Assembly: GCA_028277945.1 (NCBI GenBank)
Contig: JANQFH010000048.1
Coordinates: 1 to 50,777, forward strand
From: Oligoflexia bacterium
Lineage (GTDB): Bacteria > Bdellovibrionota_G > JANQFH01
Reading direction: 5' to 3'
DNA length: 50,777 bases
Numbering within the stretch: position 1 is the first letter of the stretch; the number at the start of each line of letters is the position of its first letter. The notes beneath the pieces are model-generated. The model had not been told where the DNA came from. It saw only the letters and a program-made list of their open reading frames with translations, and ran no database searches. Both the position numbers and the translations under genes were made by a program. Positions 1 to 6,906 of this stretch are shown here, one piece after another.

Positions 1-32
1 CGATAGAGCCATCCTTCAGGATGGCTCTATCG
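1..32 (-). terminator. Perfect 14-bp hairpin, probable displaced terminator of the tRNA-Pro unit
   Basis: Two 14-base arms are perfectly complementary around a TTCA loop. On the minus strand the hairpin comes directly after the 3' fragment of tRNA-Pro, so I infer it is the original terminator of the rph-rdgB-tRNA transcript, pushed about 6 kb away by the island. A following T-run cannot be checked because the window ends here. Confidence 0.6.
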
Positions 33-71
33 GGGCGAAAGGATTTGAACCTTCGACCCCCTGCTCCCAAA
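28..71 (-). repeat. Distal attachment-site copy: displaced tRNA-Pro 3' fragment
   Basis: This 44-base segment matches 6203-6246 at 39 positions and covers the anticodon loop to the 3' end of tRNA-Pro. All five differences lie in the T arm. The stem changes come on both strands and keep the pairing (GGTGG with CCACT becomes GAAGG with CCTTT), and the loop changes from TTCGAAT to TTCAAAT. It is therefore a pairing-competent allele, not a decayed copy. Confidence 0.85.
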
Positions 72-195
72 TTGGAAAAACCCAGAAATGACGACGATAA
101 CTAACCGAAATCATTAAACGCCACACCGCACCAATCCAACCCCTTGAGATGTTTTTATCCCCGCACCTCTTAAATATCAGTCCGATTGATTTTGG

Positions 196-879
196 CTAAT
201 CGCCTCTTATTAGCTTCTTGACTTGCAGGCCCCACATAAAACCCAGAAGCATGGTCAGAATCCACTCATAGTGTTTGCGGCTAAATTCTCCCTCGGAAAT
301 TCCAAGTATCCCACCAATTACTCTAGTGTACCTGCCAATTAGACCGTCTTTATTGATGACGTCATCAGGGAGTTCCTGAATCTTGCTAGCACCTTCTGCA
401 TCATCTAAAAGAAGGGACTCTTCATATTCGAAATCTTTACTACCACAGTAATTTGACACCTCAGCATAGCGCTTTCCAAAATCTTCGCATGCGTCGTTGT
501 AATCCCCCTCATCAAACAACGCTCTACAATATTCATCCATAACAGCCTCTAAAAGGGATGCTGAAAAGACTTTACTCTCATCTTCACTCAGATGAATCAT
601 CCCAATCTTTGTGGACCAATGAATTGATACACAAAATAAATAAAAACCGAGTTCAAATTTTTGCTCGTCATCGATTGTCCACGATCGTCCTAAAAACAGG
701 CGAGCATTATTTTCAAGCAATTCAATCGCTGTAAAATGAAGCTTGATCATGAAGCTCGATAGGTTCTTAGCCTTCTCTTCCAATAAATGAGGCGAATTTG
801 CCATCCCCTGATATTGGGACCAAACTCGGCTAGCTGCCTCTTGTGGATTTGGCTTATTTTTAAACATTTTGCGAAACAT
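196..879 (-). CDS. Hypothetical protein, last gene of the defence operon (227 aa)
   Basis: I do not recognise this protein. It is rich in acidic and aromatic residues and looks mostly alpha-helical. There is no signal peptide, nucleotide-binding loop or obvious catalytic motif. A moderately hydrophobic segment lies near residues 77-95, and another near the C-terminus is followed by a basic tail, so membrane association is possible but weakly supported. It starts 17 bases after the SLATT-like gene stops and on the same strand, so it is probably co-transcribed with it. The N-terminus has two candidate ATGs (residues 1 and 5) and neither has a strong ribosome binding site. Its position suggests an accessory factor of the CD-NTase/SLATT unit, but that is inference from context. 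Confidence 0.75.
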   Translation of the reverse strand: MFRKMFKNKPNPQEAASRVWSQYQGMANSPHLLEEKAKNLSSFMIKLHFTAIELLENNARLFLGRSWTIDDEQKFELGFYLFCVSIHWSTKIGMIHLSEDESKVFSASLLEAVMDEYCRALFDEGDYNDACEDFGKRYAEVSNYCGSKDFEYEESLLLDDAEGASKIQELPDDVINKDGLIGRYTRVIGGILGISEGEFSRKHYEWILTMLLGFMWGLQVKKLIRGD

Positions 880-896
880 GATCTTTCAATTTTACA

Positions 897-1424
897 TTAG
901 GTATGTGTTGGGCTCTTGCCGTCTGTCACAGTTAAATATTCCTTTTCGATCTTTCTTTGAGCCTTTTTATAGGCACGACTGCTTGTCAGGACAGTTTCTT
1001 CCCCCAGCTTGTCGTATCGCTTCGTTAAATTGCTCACCCTTTCCTTGAATGCTTCATAATGTTCATCGTGAACCCACACTTCATATGCTCTGCGGGCTTC
1101 ATTTTCAAGTGTCTTGTACCTCGTCCCGGCCTTGTTATGGTCGACATAAACACGATCTAGGTTCCAGAGTGAGATCAAACTCCCAACAATTCCTGCTAAC
1201 AAGGCGGCAAAGCCGGCAAGGAGAATTGTTCCTTCACTTGCTAATGACGGATCCGTTAACGGTTTCCAGCCGCCTAATGCTCCAAGCAATATAGGTATCG
1301 AGCTCATCCCGTAGTGAGCTTTTCGATAACACGACGCGGCTTCAAAATAAGTCGTAGCATTCCAAAGGGAGTACTTTTCAATCTTCTTACATTCACTTAT
1401 TAGGGGTTCAAAGCGTCTATCCAT
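897..1424 (-). CDS. SLATT-like two-TM protein, probable CBASS membrane effector
   Basis: The protein has an N-terminal amphipathic stretch ending around 'FEAASCYRKAHY' and two closely spaced hydrophobic segments (ISSIPILLGALGG-type and TILLAGFAALLAGIVGSLIS-type). A long cytoplasmic helical region contains 'LENEARRAYE'. This is the layout of SLATT domains (SMODS- and SLOG-associating two-TM effectors), which are thought to form pores or disrupt the membrane when a nucleotide signal is made. I chose the ATG at 1424 (MDRRFEPL) because it overlaps the upstream nucleotidyltransferase gene by 25 bases, suggesting translational coupling. An in-frame ATG at 1472 would add 16 residues that lie inside that gene. 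The assignment rests on topology and gene context. Confidence 0.75.
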   Translation of the reverse strand: MDRRFEPLISECKKIEKYSLWNATTYFEAASCYRKAHYGMSSIPILLGALGGWKPLTDPSLASEGTILLAGFAALLAGIVGSLISLWNLDRVYVDHNKAGTRYKTLENEARRAYEVWVHDEHYEAFKERVSNLTKRYDKLGEETVLTSSRAYKKAQRKIEKEYLTVTDGKSPTHT

Positions 1425-2338
1425 GACGACACCGCAGGTTTTGGGAAAGGTGACCGGAAAATATTGTGCCAAGCTTTTAGGCTATGAGGTGGGGAGTTAT
1501 TTAACGCATGTTTTGCCGCCAGACTATGAAATTTCATCACTCGTTTAATTTTGTTTCGTTGATCTGAAGACAAATAATTACCTACAGGTTCGCTCAAGCT
1601 TCCAGGTAATCGTACTGGAATATTCAGCTTGTTTTGAGCATGTTGGAAAAAAAATGAAATAAGATAGGGCTCTGTTGCTTGAAATTGATGTTCTTTACAT
1701 GCTTCGACGACTGCCGGAATGATAAGTGCAGCCAAAATCTCCAGGTGAAATGATCGAAAATCTGGAACCCAATTCCTTCGCCATCCCTTAAGCATTTTAA
1801 TACAAGGAATAAGAAGTCCATCACACCGTTTATTTTGCGTGGAAATATAGTCAGCATCGTAATCATAGTCTGCTAAATGCCAGTTGTTTGATAAGGGCAC
1901 CCAGAAGGCTCTACCAACCGGAGACTCATTTCCAGTTTCGTCCCTATAGGCGGGTACCAGTTCTATGCTACTACCGTCACTGTAAGGAACAATAAGCGCC
2001 GGACTGTCGGTTTCTGTCCCACGTTTTTTATATCGTCCACCATTTTTGATAACTCTTTCCAGTGCAAGAAGACTTGAAACAGGTGTAATTCCTCCATGAA
2101 CAAATCGTTTGCAGACACCCACCTCAACCAAAATATCGATGTCAAATTGTTGCAATTCCTTGGGGGGATCAATTCTTGTTCGTCTCTGAAGGGATCCTAT
2201 AAGCTGCGTTCGGATACCAGGTATTCTATTTTCAAGAAAAGCTCTAATCGCTTTATGCCGGCTTTGAACTATTTTGTCATAGGAAGGATCAAGTTCCAGA
2301 CGGGTCTTGAATATGTTAAAAGCCTCAATTACAGTCAT
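1400..2338 (-). CDS. CD-NTase-like (SMODS-type) nucleotidyltransferase
   Basis: The 312-residue protein has the nucleotidyltransferase core: 'LIGSLQRRTRI' (GS motif), then 'FDIDILVEV' giving the metal-binding DxD pair, and 'SIELVPAY' as the third acidic strand. In most CD-NTases the third acidic residue is Asp; here it appears to be Glu. A helical OAS1/cGAS-like C-terminal half follows ('IPCIKMLKGWRRNW...SFHLEILAAL'). Enzymes of this family make cyclic di- or oligonucleotides on phage infection, and the second messenger opens or activates a linked effector. The overlapping downstream SLATT-like gene fits that role. The product nucleotide cannot be told from the sequence. Confidence 0.82.
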   Translation of the reverse strand: MTVIEAFNIFKTRLELDPSYDKIVQSRHKAIRAFLENRIPGIRTQLIGSLQRRTRIDPPKELQQFDIDILVEVGVCKRFVHGGITPVSSLLALERVIKNGGRYKKRGTETDSPALIVPYSDGSSIELVPAYRDETGNESPVGRAFWVPLSNNWHLADYDYDADYISTQNKRCDGLLIPCIKMLKGWRRNWVPDFRSFHLEILAALIIPAVVEACKEHQFQATEPYLISFFFQHAQNKLNIPVRLPGSLSEPVGNYLSSDQRNKIKRVMKFHSLAAKHALNNSPPHSLKAWHNIFRSPFPKPAVSSWIDALNP

Positions 2339-2404
2339 TTAAAACCTAGCCCTACGAATTACAACCGTAAGCCGCTAAAACCCGATTTAGGTAATGGCAA
2401 CCGG

Positions 2405-2578
2405 TTACTTTTCTCTGCGAACTCCTTTAAATGGCTTATTATCAAATTTTTGATCCATAAATTGTCCGTTTTCGGTATTCCGTTTTACAAAACGCTGGTT
2501 TTTTGGATTAAAAACCTGAGATCGTTTTTTAACGGCGCCTTGTCTTCGGTTGTCGCCTTTTGGTGGATTAGTAGCCAT
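2405..2578 (-). CDS. Small basic protein upstream of the nucleotidyltransferase
   Basis: This predicted protein of about 57 residues is rich in Lys, Arg, Asn and Gln, with few hydrophobic residues. It contains 'NPPKGDNRRQGAVKKRSQ' near the start and 'KPFKGVRREK' at the end. I set the start at the ATG at 2578 because a GGAG ribosome binding site lies 7 bases upstream; the two earlier in-frame ATGs are too close to it. The gene sits 27 bases after the Panacea antitoxin gene and 66 bases before the nucleotidyltransferase gene, all on one strand. The strong ribosome binding site and clean spacing argue that it is real. Possible roles are nucleic-acid binding or regulation of the enzyme; neither is shown. 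Confidence 0.65.
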   Translation of the reverse strand: MATNPPKGDNRRQGAVKKRSQVFNPKNQRFVKRNTENGQFMDQKFDNKPFKGVRREK

Positions 2579-2605
2579 TTGCATTCTCCTCAAATAACCA
2601 TGCTA

Positions 2606-3628
2606 TTAAGAATCAAAATTAAGATACTGAGCATATTCGTAGCTTATAATTTCGCCGGTTCCCGTTAATTGGTAGCCTTTTTCTGCATGAGACAATTCTG
2701 ACAGTTCGACTGCGGTTTTGGCACTCAAAGTCTCGCATACATTGTCAATAATCTCTTTGTCCTCGTCAGACAAAATATCATCAAAATATGAGCAGTTTGC
2801 CGAACTGACATTCTCTGCCACTATGTTATTTGGAAAATACTCTTCCTCTAAAACAATGTATTGCCTTGTTTCCATAATCCCAAGCAGTTCTTGAAAATCG
2901 TCAGGGCAGGGCCCATATGGTAGATGGGCGTAATGGGAACCAGTAATTGATCGTTGATTATATTTAAAACTAACGAAGTCCGCATAGAACAATAGCTTAT
3001 TTAGCTTCGTCTTAGGGACTCTATTGTTGTTATTCGGGCATTTTGAGAGAATTCTGTAAATTGTTGCAATGTACCTATCAAAGCTAAATGTAACGAACCC
3101 GCTATTTATATCTGGCTCTCTTAACTCCAGTGATTTAATCAAATAACTGCCGGGGTTAGAAAAAACCTTGGACAGCGCCGCCTGTTGCAGAGCCTTTGCC
3201 CTTGCTTCCGGCAAGGCATCCTGTTTACGTTCAAGAAGCTCAAGCACATTTACCGGATCTTTTAAAGTTTGCAGAATGCTATCGTGAGACTTTTCTTGCA
3301 CCCCTCCATTTTCATAGCGGCTTAGTGTCGCCGGACTTATCCCGAGGAGGTTCGCAAGTTCTACTTGTGTTAAACTGAGGTTTTGCCGAATTTCGCGGAT
3401 CTCTTCGGGTTGCAATAAGCCATGCCGCTTTCGATAAGCACGGTAGGCAAGATCCAGCTCATCGACCGGAGTATTCGGATCTTCAAATTCTTCCTTGCAA
3501 TCAAGGCAACGCCACAACGTGACGTCTACAGGGTATTCCTCTCCTTTGAATTCAATCAGCCGTTGTTCATTGATTGGTTCAACAAGTCTTTTCTTTTCGC
3601 AATTTGGACAAATAAGCTTTCTAGACAT
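2606..3628 (-). CDS. MqsA-type zinc finger, HTH and Panacea (SocA-like/DUF4065) antitoxin
   Basis: Three parts can be read in the 340 residues. Residues 1-55 hold two CxxC pairs (CPNC, CLDC), as in the YgiT/MqsA zinc finger. Residues 75-115 form an XRE-type helix-turn-helix ('LTQVELANLLGISPATLSRYENG'). Residues 180-320 match the Panacea domain ('KLNKLLFYADF', 'GSHYAHLPYGPCPDDF', 'EKGYQLT'). Panacea proteins neutralise varied toxins (PanA antitoxins), and MqsA both binds MqsR and represses its own promoter. The gene starts 6 bases after the toxin stops, the toxin-first order of mqsRA. An AAGGTG element lies 7 bases before the ATG. It probably neutralises the adjacent toxin and represses the shared promoter. 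Confidence 0.85.
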   Translation of the reverse strand: MSRKLICPNCEKKRLVEPINEQRLIEFKGEEYPVDVTLWRCLDCKEEFEDPNTPVDELDLAYRAYRKRHGLLQPEEIREIRQNLSLTQVELANLLGISPATLSRYENGGVQEKSHDSILQTLKDPVNVLELLERKQDALPEARAKALQQAALSKVFSNPGSYLIKSLELREPDINSGFVTFSFDRYIATIYRILSKCPNNNNRVPKTKLNKLLFYADFVSFKYNQRSITGSHYAHLPYGPCPDDFQELLGIMETRQYIVLEEEYFPNNIVAENVSSANCSYFDDILSDEDKEIIDNVCETLSAKTAVELSELSHAEKGYQLTGTGEIISYEYAQYLNFDS

Positions 3629-3634
3629 TTTAAA

Positions 3635-3988
3635 TCACCTTCTCCTTAAAGGAAATTGGAGTGGCCATTCTGCCGGATGAAAGCCAAAGCACTTGGCGTA
3701 TGACACGCCTTGTACTTCGTAAACCTTGATCTTGATGTAGACCTCATGCTCGTTAACCTTCTTGCCAAAGAACCAAACCAGATCTCCTCGGCCGTCGTGG
3801 TCCGGTTCCGGCCCTTTTACGTATTCTGCGACCGTCAGTGAGAGCAGCATTTGTTTCGCCATTGTCACTGTGATGCCCAGTTGTTTGCATCCGTCGATAT
3901 TCTTCTGCCTGGGTACGAAATTTAACCTTCTTCGTGCCGCGGCTTTCCATTCAAATAAAAACTCAGCTACCTCATCTCTGCTAGCCAT
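3635..3988 (-). CDS. MqsR-family toxin (probable mRNA interferase)
   Basis: The 117-residue protein matches the MqsR layout: an N-terminal helix, a central 'LGITVTMAKQMLLSLTVAEYVKGPEPDHDG' region and a C-terminal 'EVYIKIKVYEVQGVSYAKCFGFHP'. This resembles the MqsR segments around 'DELGLDFDGMCNVIIGLSESDFYKS' in pattern, and the 'GQVYLKITV...VSF' end. MqsR is a RelE-fold ribonuclease that cuts mRNA at GCU. Here the toxin is the first gene of the block and is followed at once by its antitoxin. It is slightly longer than E. coli MqsR (98 aa), with extra residues at both ends. Activity is inferred from family and context. Confidence 0.75.
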   Translation of the reverse strand: MASRDEVAEFLFEWKAAARRRLNFVPRQKNIDGCKQLGITVTMAKQMLLSLTVAEYVKGPEPDHDGRGDLVWFFGKKVNEHEVYIKIKVYEVQGVSYAKCFGFHPAEWPLQFPLRRR

Positions 3989-4030
3989 GGGCGTTTCCCA
4001 AACTACAGGTACTTACTCGATTCATGTCAT

Positions 4031-4088
4031 GGGTAATTTCTATCATATGATATATTCAGAGTCAAATTATATTTTATAGGTAATTACC
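4031..4088 (-). promoter_or_regulatory. Promoter and palindromic operators of the toxin-antitoxin/CBASS-like operon
   Basis: On the minus strand TTGACT (4065-4060), a 17-base spacer and TAGAAA (4042-4037) make a good sigma-70 promoter. It points to the MqsR-like gene 49 bases downstream. Two perfect palindromes overlap or flank it: TATCATATGATA at 4041-4052, overlapping the -10, and GGTAATTACC at 4079-4088, just upstream of the -35. A half copy (GGGTAATT) lies at 4031-4038. This is the expected layout for autorepression by an MqsA/HTH antitoxin. I see no other convincing promoter before the downstream genes. Confidence 0.6.
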
Positions 4089-4224
4089 CTATGTCGCCCC
4101 TCTATCGCGATAACTACCAAATATTACAAATTTTTTTAAATAAGGGGAAAAGTGATCGGTTTGAAGGAGCAACGAAATACTGACTCAAGAGATTAATATG
4201 GCTTCAGCGCTGAAAAGGACGATG

Positions 4225-4419
4225 CTACCAGTAGCCCTGATCCTTGAGGTCTTTGATGATAAGACGACGGAGGTAAGTGGAGGCGCTGTCGCCTGTCTCT
4301 AAGAGCAGCTCTTCGAGCTTCTTGCGCATATCCGCTGGAATACGAGCTTCAATGCGTTCGGTAACCCTTCTTGGCTTAGGGCGACGTTTGGTTTTTCTCT
4401 TGGTTCTTGCTTTGGGCAT
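4225..4419 (-). CDS. Small ribbon-helix-helix DNA-binding protein
   Basis: The C-terminal 45 residues show a ribbon-helix-helix pattern: a beta-strand 'ERIEARIPADMRKKL', a first helix with 'EELLLETG', and 'SASTYLRRLIIKDL' as the second helix. The N-terminal 20 residues are almost all Lys, Arg, Pro and Thr. I prefer the ATG at 4419 (MPKARTKRK), which has an AGAGGAAA leader; an ATG at 4461 would add 14 residues. It is the only gene between the defence operon promoter and the integrase, on the minus strand. A likely role is regulation of the island or help in excision, as small RHH proteins often do. The exact target is unknown. Confidence 0.65.
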   Translation of the reverse strand: MPKARTKRKTKRRPKPRRVTERIEARIPADMRKKLEELLLETGDSASTYLRRLIIKDLKDQGYW

Positions 4420-4526
4420 TTTCCTCTTCCGACAGGGTTCGTCTTTTGTCCGACAACTCACGATATCACAGTTAAGCCCTGTTCATCGAGCTTAATTCAG
4501 TAAAGTGTTGATTCTGGTTCCCCTAA

Positions 4527-4607
4527 GGCGCGGCCCACGCCCCGACCCCTGCCCACCATCAAAACCATTCATGGAAGGGGGGTAGGGGTCGGGGCGTGGA
4601 AAGCGCC
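4527..4607 (+). terminator. Large GC-rich hairpin in the island, terminator-like
   Basis: Perfect 16-base arms at 4535-4550 and 4584-4599 are extended by an outer GGCGC/GCGCC pair. An AATTTTTG tract follows on the plus strand. No plus-strand gene ends here. It may insulate the integrase from read-through or act as a structural site of the element. The rest of the 570-base gap between the RHH gene and the integrase (4420-4990) shows no convincing gene. Confidence 0.5.
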
Positions 4608-6202
4608 AATTTTTGCTTTGTAACAGGTATGGATGTTCTTAGAATCTAAAGGCGAACTTTGTGTTAGTTCCCACTTTTGAAAGTGGGGCATCATCCCCAC
4701 TTTTTTCCCACCCTGCCGCGCGTTATTTTTGCTGTTTCGAGTGGGAATTTCTTGTCCAAAAAAGAGAAATGGTAACTTCGGTAGCCGTGTTTTGCTGAAA
4801 CGTCGAACAGCAAAAATGCTTTTGTTGACAGATAACGTTTTTTGTCGTACAAATCGCGTAATGCTATTTTAGGCGTAAAACATACAAGGTTCAAACGGCC
4901 GATCCATACCCAGGCCATTCACCAACTTTGAACACTTAATTTGAGAGGTTACGTAAGCAGCTTCTCAAAGCACTTCATCTGAGGTATAGCTTGAACCTTC
5001 TTGAACTCCATAACCTCTACGTGGGACTTTCATCGTTGCATCTCTATAGGCGTAAAGATCGTCCGAGCTGGCTTGTCACCTTTACGTTCGAAGGTAAGCA
5101 GTACCGCAAAACATTTCCTGTCGGTCAGTATCCAACCAAAAAGGAAGTCACGCCGGTGGCCTTGGAGTGGCAGCACGCCATTCTCAAAGAGGATGGGGAC
5201 AAGACCAGTGATCGCATTTCGTTTAAACGTTTTGCCACCTGGTGGCTCAAGCACGTCGATATCTCCGGCGGTACTATGACGGCCTACTCACCGGCGGTAA
5301 AACGCCTGGTGGCTTTCTTTGAAACCGGCGCGATTCCATCAAAGAGTTTTTGTTGCATGTAAGAAATACGACCAATTTGAGCGTGACGACGATTAACTAC
5401 AACCTGGGCGTCTTAAGAATGATCCTCAATGAAGCGAGAAAGCAGGGGTGGATCGTCGTTAACCGGGCTGCAGATGTCGCCAAACTGAGAGACGACCGGC
5501 CGGAAATGGAGCGGCCCATTTTGAGTGTGGAAGAAAAGAGGCGGCTGCTGGTTGGTTGCTATGAGGTTTCGCCCATGCTCGGCTGCATGGTGGATTTGAT
5601 GCTCAAGACCGGCATGCGCATTGGTGAAGTGTGCGGACTGAAATGGAATGACATTGATTTTTTTCGCAAGTGCATTTTGATTCGCAGGACCTTCAGCCAC
5701 GGCAAAATCGGTGCAGTTAAAAACCGCAAGCGCGGTCAGAACGTGATTCCCATGAGTGAGGGGTGTGTCGCCCTACTCCAGAACCACCGGGCGCTCACGC
5801 AACTGCGCTCCGAATACGTCTTTTGCAACCAGGTAGGCAAACCCATCGACTACAAGAATCTATTCAAGCGTGAGTGGAAACGGGCGCTTTTAAGGGCAGG
5901 TTTGACGAGACTTCTGGAAACACGCGGTATGGGCTTTCATACGTTGCGCCACACGATGATTTCGACGCTGATTCAACGTGGAGCCAACCCCAAAGAGATT
6001 CAAGAGCTGGCACGTCACTCAGACATTCGCTTGACCATGGATACCTATGGACATCTCTTCCCGAATCGACTCAAGACGACAATTCAACTGGTGGATGGGG
6101 AGGATGACGATAAAATTTTAACCCCGTTTTATCCCCGCGAGGGTTCTGAAAAAACAAAGGCCTTTGTCGAGCAGCTAACCACTCGGAACAAAGGCCAAAA
6201 TA

Positions 6203-6246
6203 TATCGGGGCGAGTGGATTCGAACCACCGACCCCCTGCTCCCAAA
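6203..6246 (-). repeat. Integrase-proximal attachment site inside tRNA-Pro
   Basis: This is the second copy of the 44-base direct repeat that bounds the island. It runs from two bases beyond the tRNA 3' end to the anticodon loop and lies inside the integrase reading frame. It preserves a complete tRNA after integration. Confidence 0.85.
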
Positions 6247-6278
6247 GCAGGTGCGCTACCAGGCTGCGCTACGCCCCG
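6205..6278 (-). tRNA. tRNA-Pro, anticodon TGG
   Basis: The 74-base gene folds as a standard tRNA. The seven-base acceptor arms (CGGGGCG with CGCCCCG) have discriminator A, and the anticodon stem CCTGC/GCAGG encloses loop TTTGGGA, giving anticodon TGG. The T loop is TTCGAAT. CCA is not encoded. Its 5' end is one base after the rdgB stop codon, so it is likely released from the rph-rdgB transcript. Its 3' half serves as the island attachment site. Confidence 0.95.
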
Positions 6279-6279
6279 A

Positions 6280-6891
6280 TTAAGTCAGTAACCCCTCTTG
6301 TTTTAGCACGCCAACCATTGCGACAATCGCCTTGGCACGATGGGAGATGCGATTCTTCTCTGCTGCTGGAAGTTCTGCCAAGGTGCACTCTCTTTCCGGA
6401 AGCCAAAAAACCGGATCATAACCAAAGCCAGCTGCGCCACGTGGCTGCTGAGTAATCTCTCCGACAATAGACTCTTCTACATCGAAACGCCTACCGTCGG
6501 GAAGTAAAAGCGTTATGTGGCAGACAAAACGGGCGCTGCGGCGAGCACTTTCACACGCCTGCAGCTCACGGAGCAGCTTATCGACATTTTCCTGGTAAGT
6601 TGCCTGCTCTCCCGCATAGCGCGCACTGTGCAGACCCGGCGCACCATCAAGGGCATCGACCATGAGACCGCTATCATCTGCGAGCACGGGCTCGTTACAC
6701 ACCTCAAGCGCTGCGGCTGCCTTGATGGCGGCATTCTCAGCAAGCGTCGAGCCAGACTCTTGCGGCGCAAAATCTGGCGCCCACTGCCTGATTGACACCA
6801 CCTCAACAGGATGAGCCAACGCTGCTAGCGCCGCGCTGATCTCCTTGAGTTTGTCGCTATTACCGGTAGCTACCACCAGTTTTGTGATCAA
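6280..6891 (-). CDS. rdgB: XTP/dITP diphosphatase (RdgB/HAM1)
   Basis: This enzyme hydrolyses non-canonical purine triphosphates (dITP, XTP) to monophosphates and keeps them out of DNA and RNA. The 203 residues carry the family motifs: 'ATGNSDKLKEI' at the N-terminus, 'LADDSGL' with the catalytic acidic pair, 'GFGYDPVF', and 'NRISHRAKA' near the end. The length is normal. It follows rph with a 15-base gap, a common pairing. The stop codon lies one base before tRNA-Pro, so the mRNA 3' end is presumably made by tRNA processing. Confidence 0.95.
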   Translation of the reverse strand: MITKLVVATGNSDKLKEISAALAALAHPVEVVSIRQWAPDFAPQESGSTLAENAAIKAAAALEVCNEPVLADDSGLMVDALDGAPGLHSARYAGEQATYQENVDKLLRELQACESARRSARFVCHITLLLPDGRRFDVEESIVGEITQQPRGAAGFGYDPVFWLPERECTLAELPAAEKNRISHRAKAIVAMVGVLKQEGLLT

Positions 6892-6906
6892 TCGTGCACT
6901 CCGATA

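Larger units (their letters stand above)
28..6246. mobile_element. tRNA-Pro-integrated island with toxin-antitoxin and CBASS-like genes
   Basis: The segment lies between two direct copies of the tRNA-Pro 3' half. A tyrosine integrase points into the intact tRNA, the usual layout of integrative elements. Cargo on the minus strand is an MqsR/MqsA-Panacea pair, a small basic protein, a nucleotidyltransferase, a SLATT-like protein and an unknown protein. A small RHH protein lies near the integrase. No replication, conjugation or structural phage genes are visible. The integrase is frameshifted, so the island may be immobile unless an integrase is supplied elsewhere. Confidence 0.85.
4991..6291 (+). 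pseudogene. Tyrosine site-specific integrase, frameshifted
   Basis: The first frame (4991-5362, TTG start) gives an arm-binding region and the start of the core-binding domain. The reading then has to shift by -1 between about 5329 and 5332 to continue as 'DSIKEFLLHVRNTTNL' in the second frame, which runs to 6291. The catalytic half is intact: 'TGMRIGEVCGLKW' (Arg), 'KNRKRG' (Lys), 'HTLRHT' (HxxR), 'ARHSD' and 'DTYGHLF' (Tyr nucleophile). The last 27 residues are encoded antisense through the tRNA-Pro gene, so the stop codon lies outside the element. The frameshift is either a true mutation, a programmed shift or a sequencing error. Joined length is about 430 residues, normal for the family. 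Confidence 0.85.

Noticed and set aside
4691-4918. Minus-strand open frame of 75 codons in the island
   Set aside because: No ribosome binding site and no family pattern; composition looks like chance translation of an intergenic stretch.
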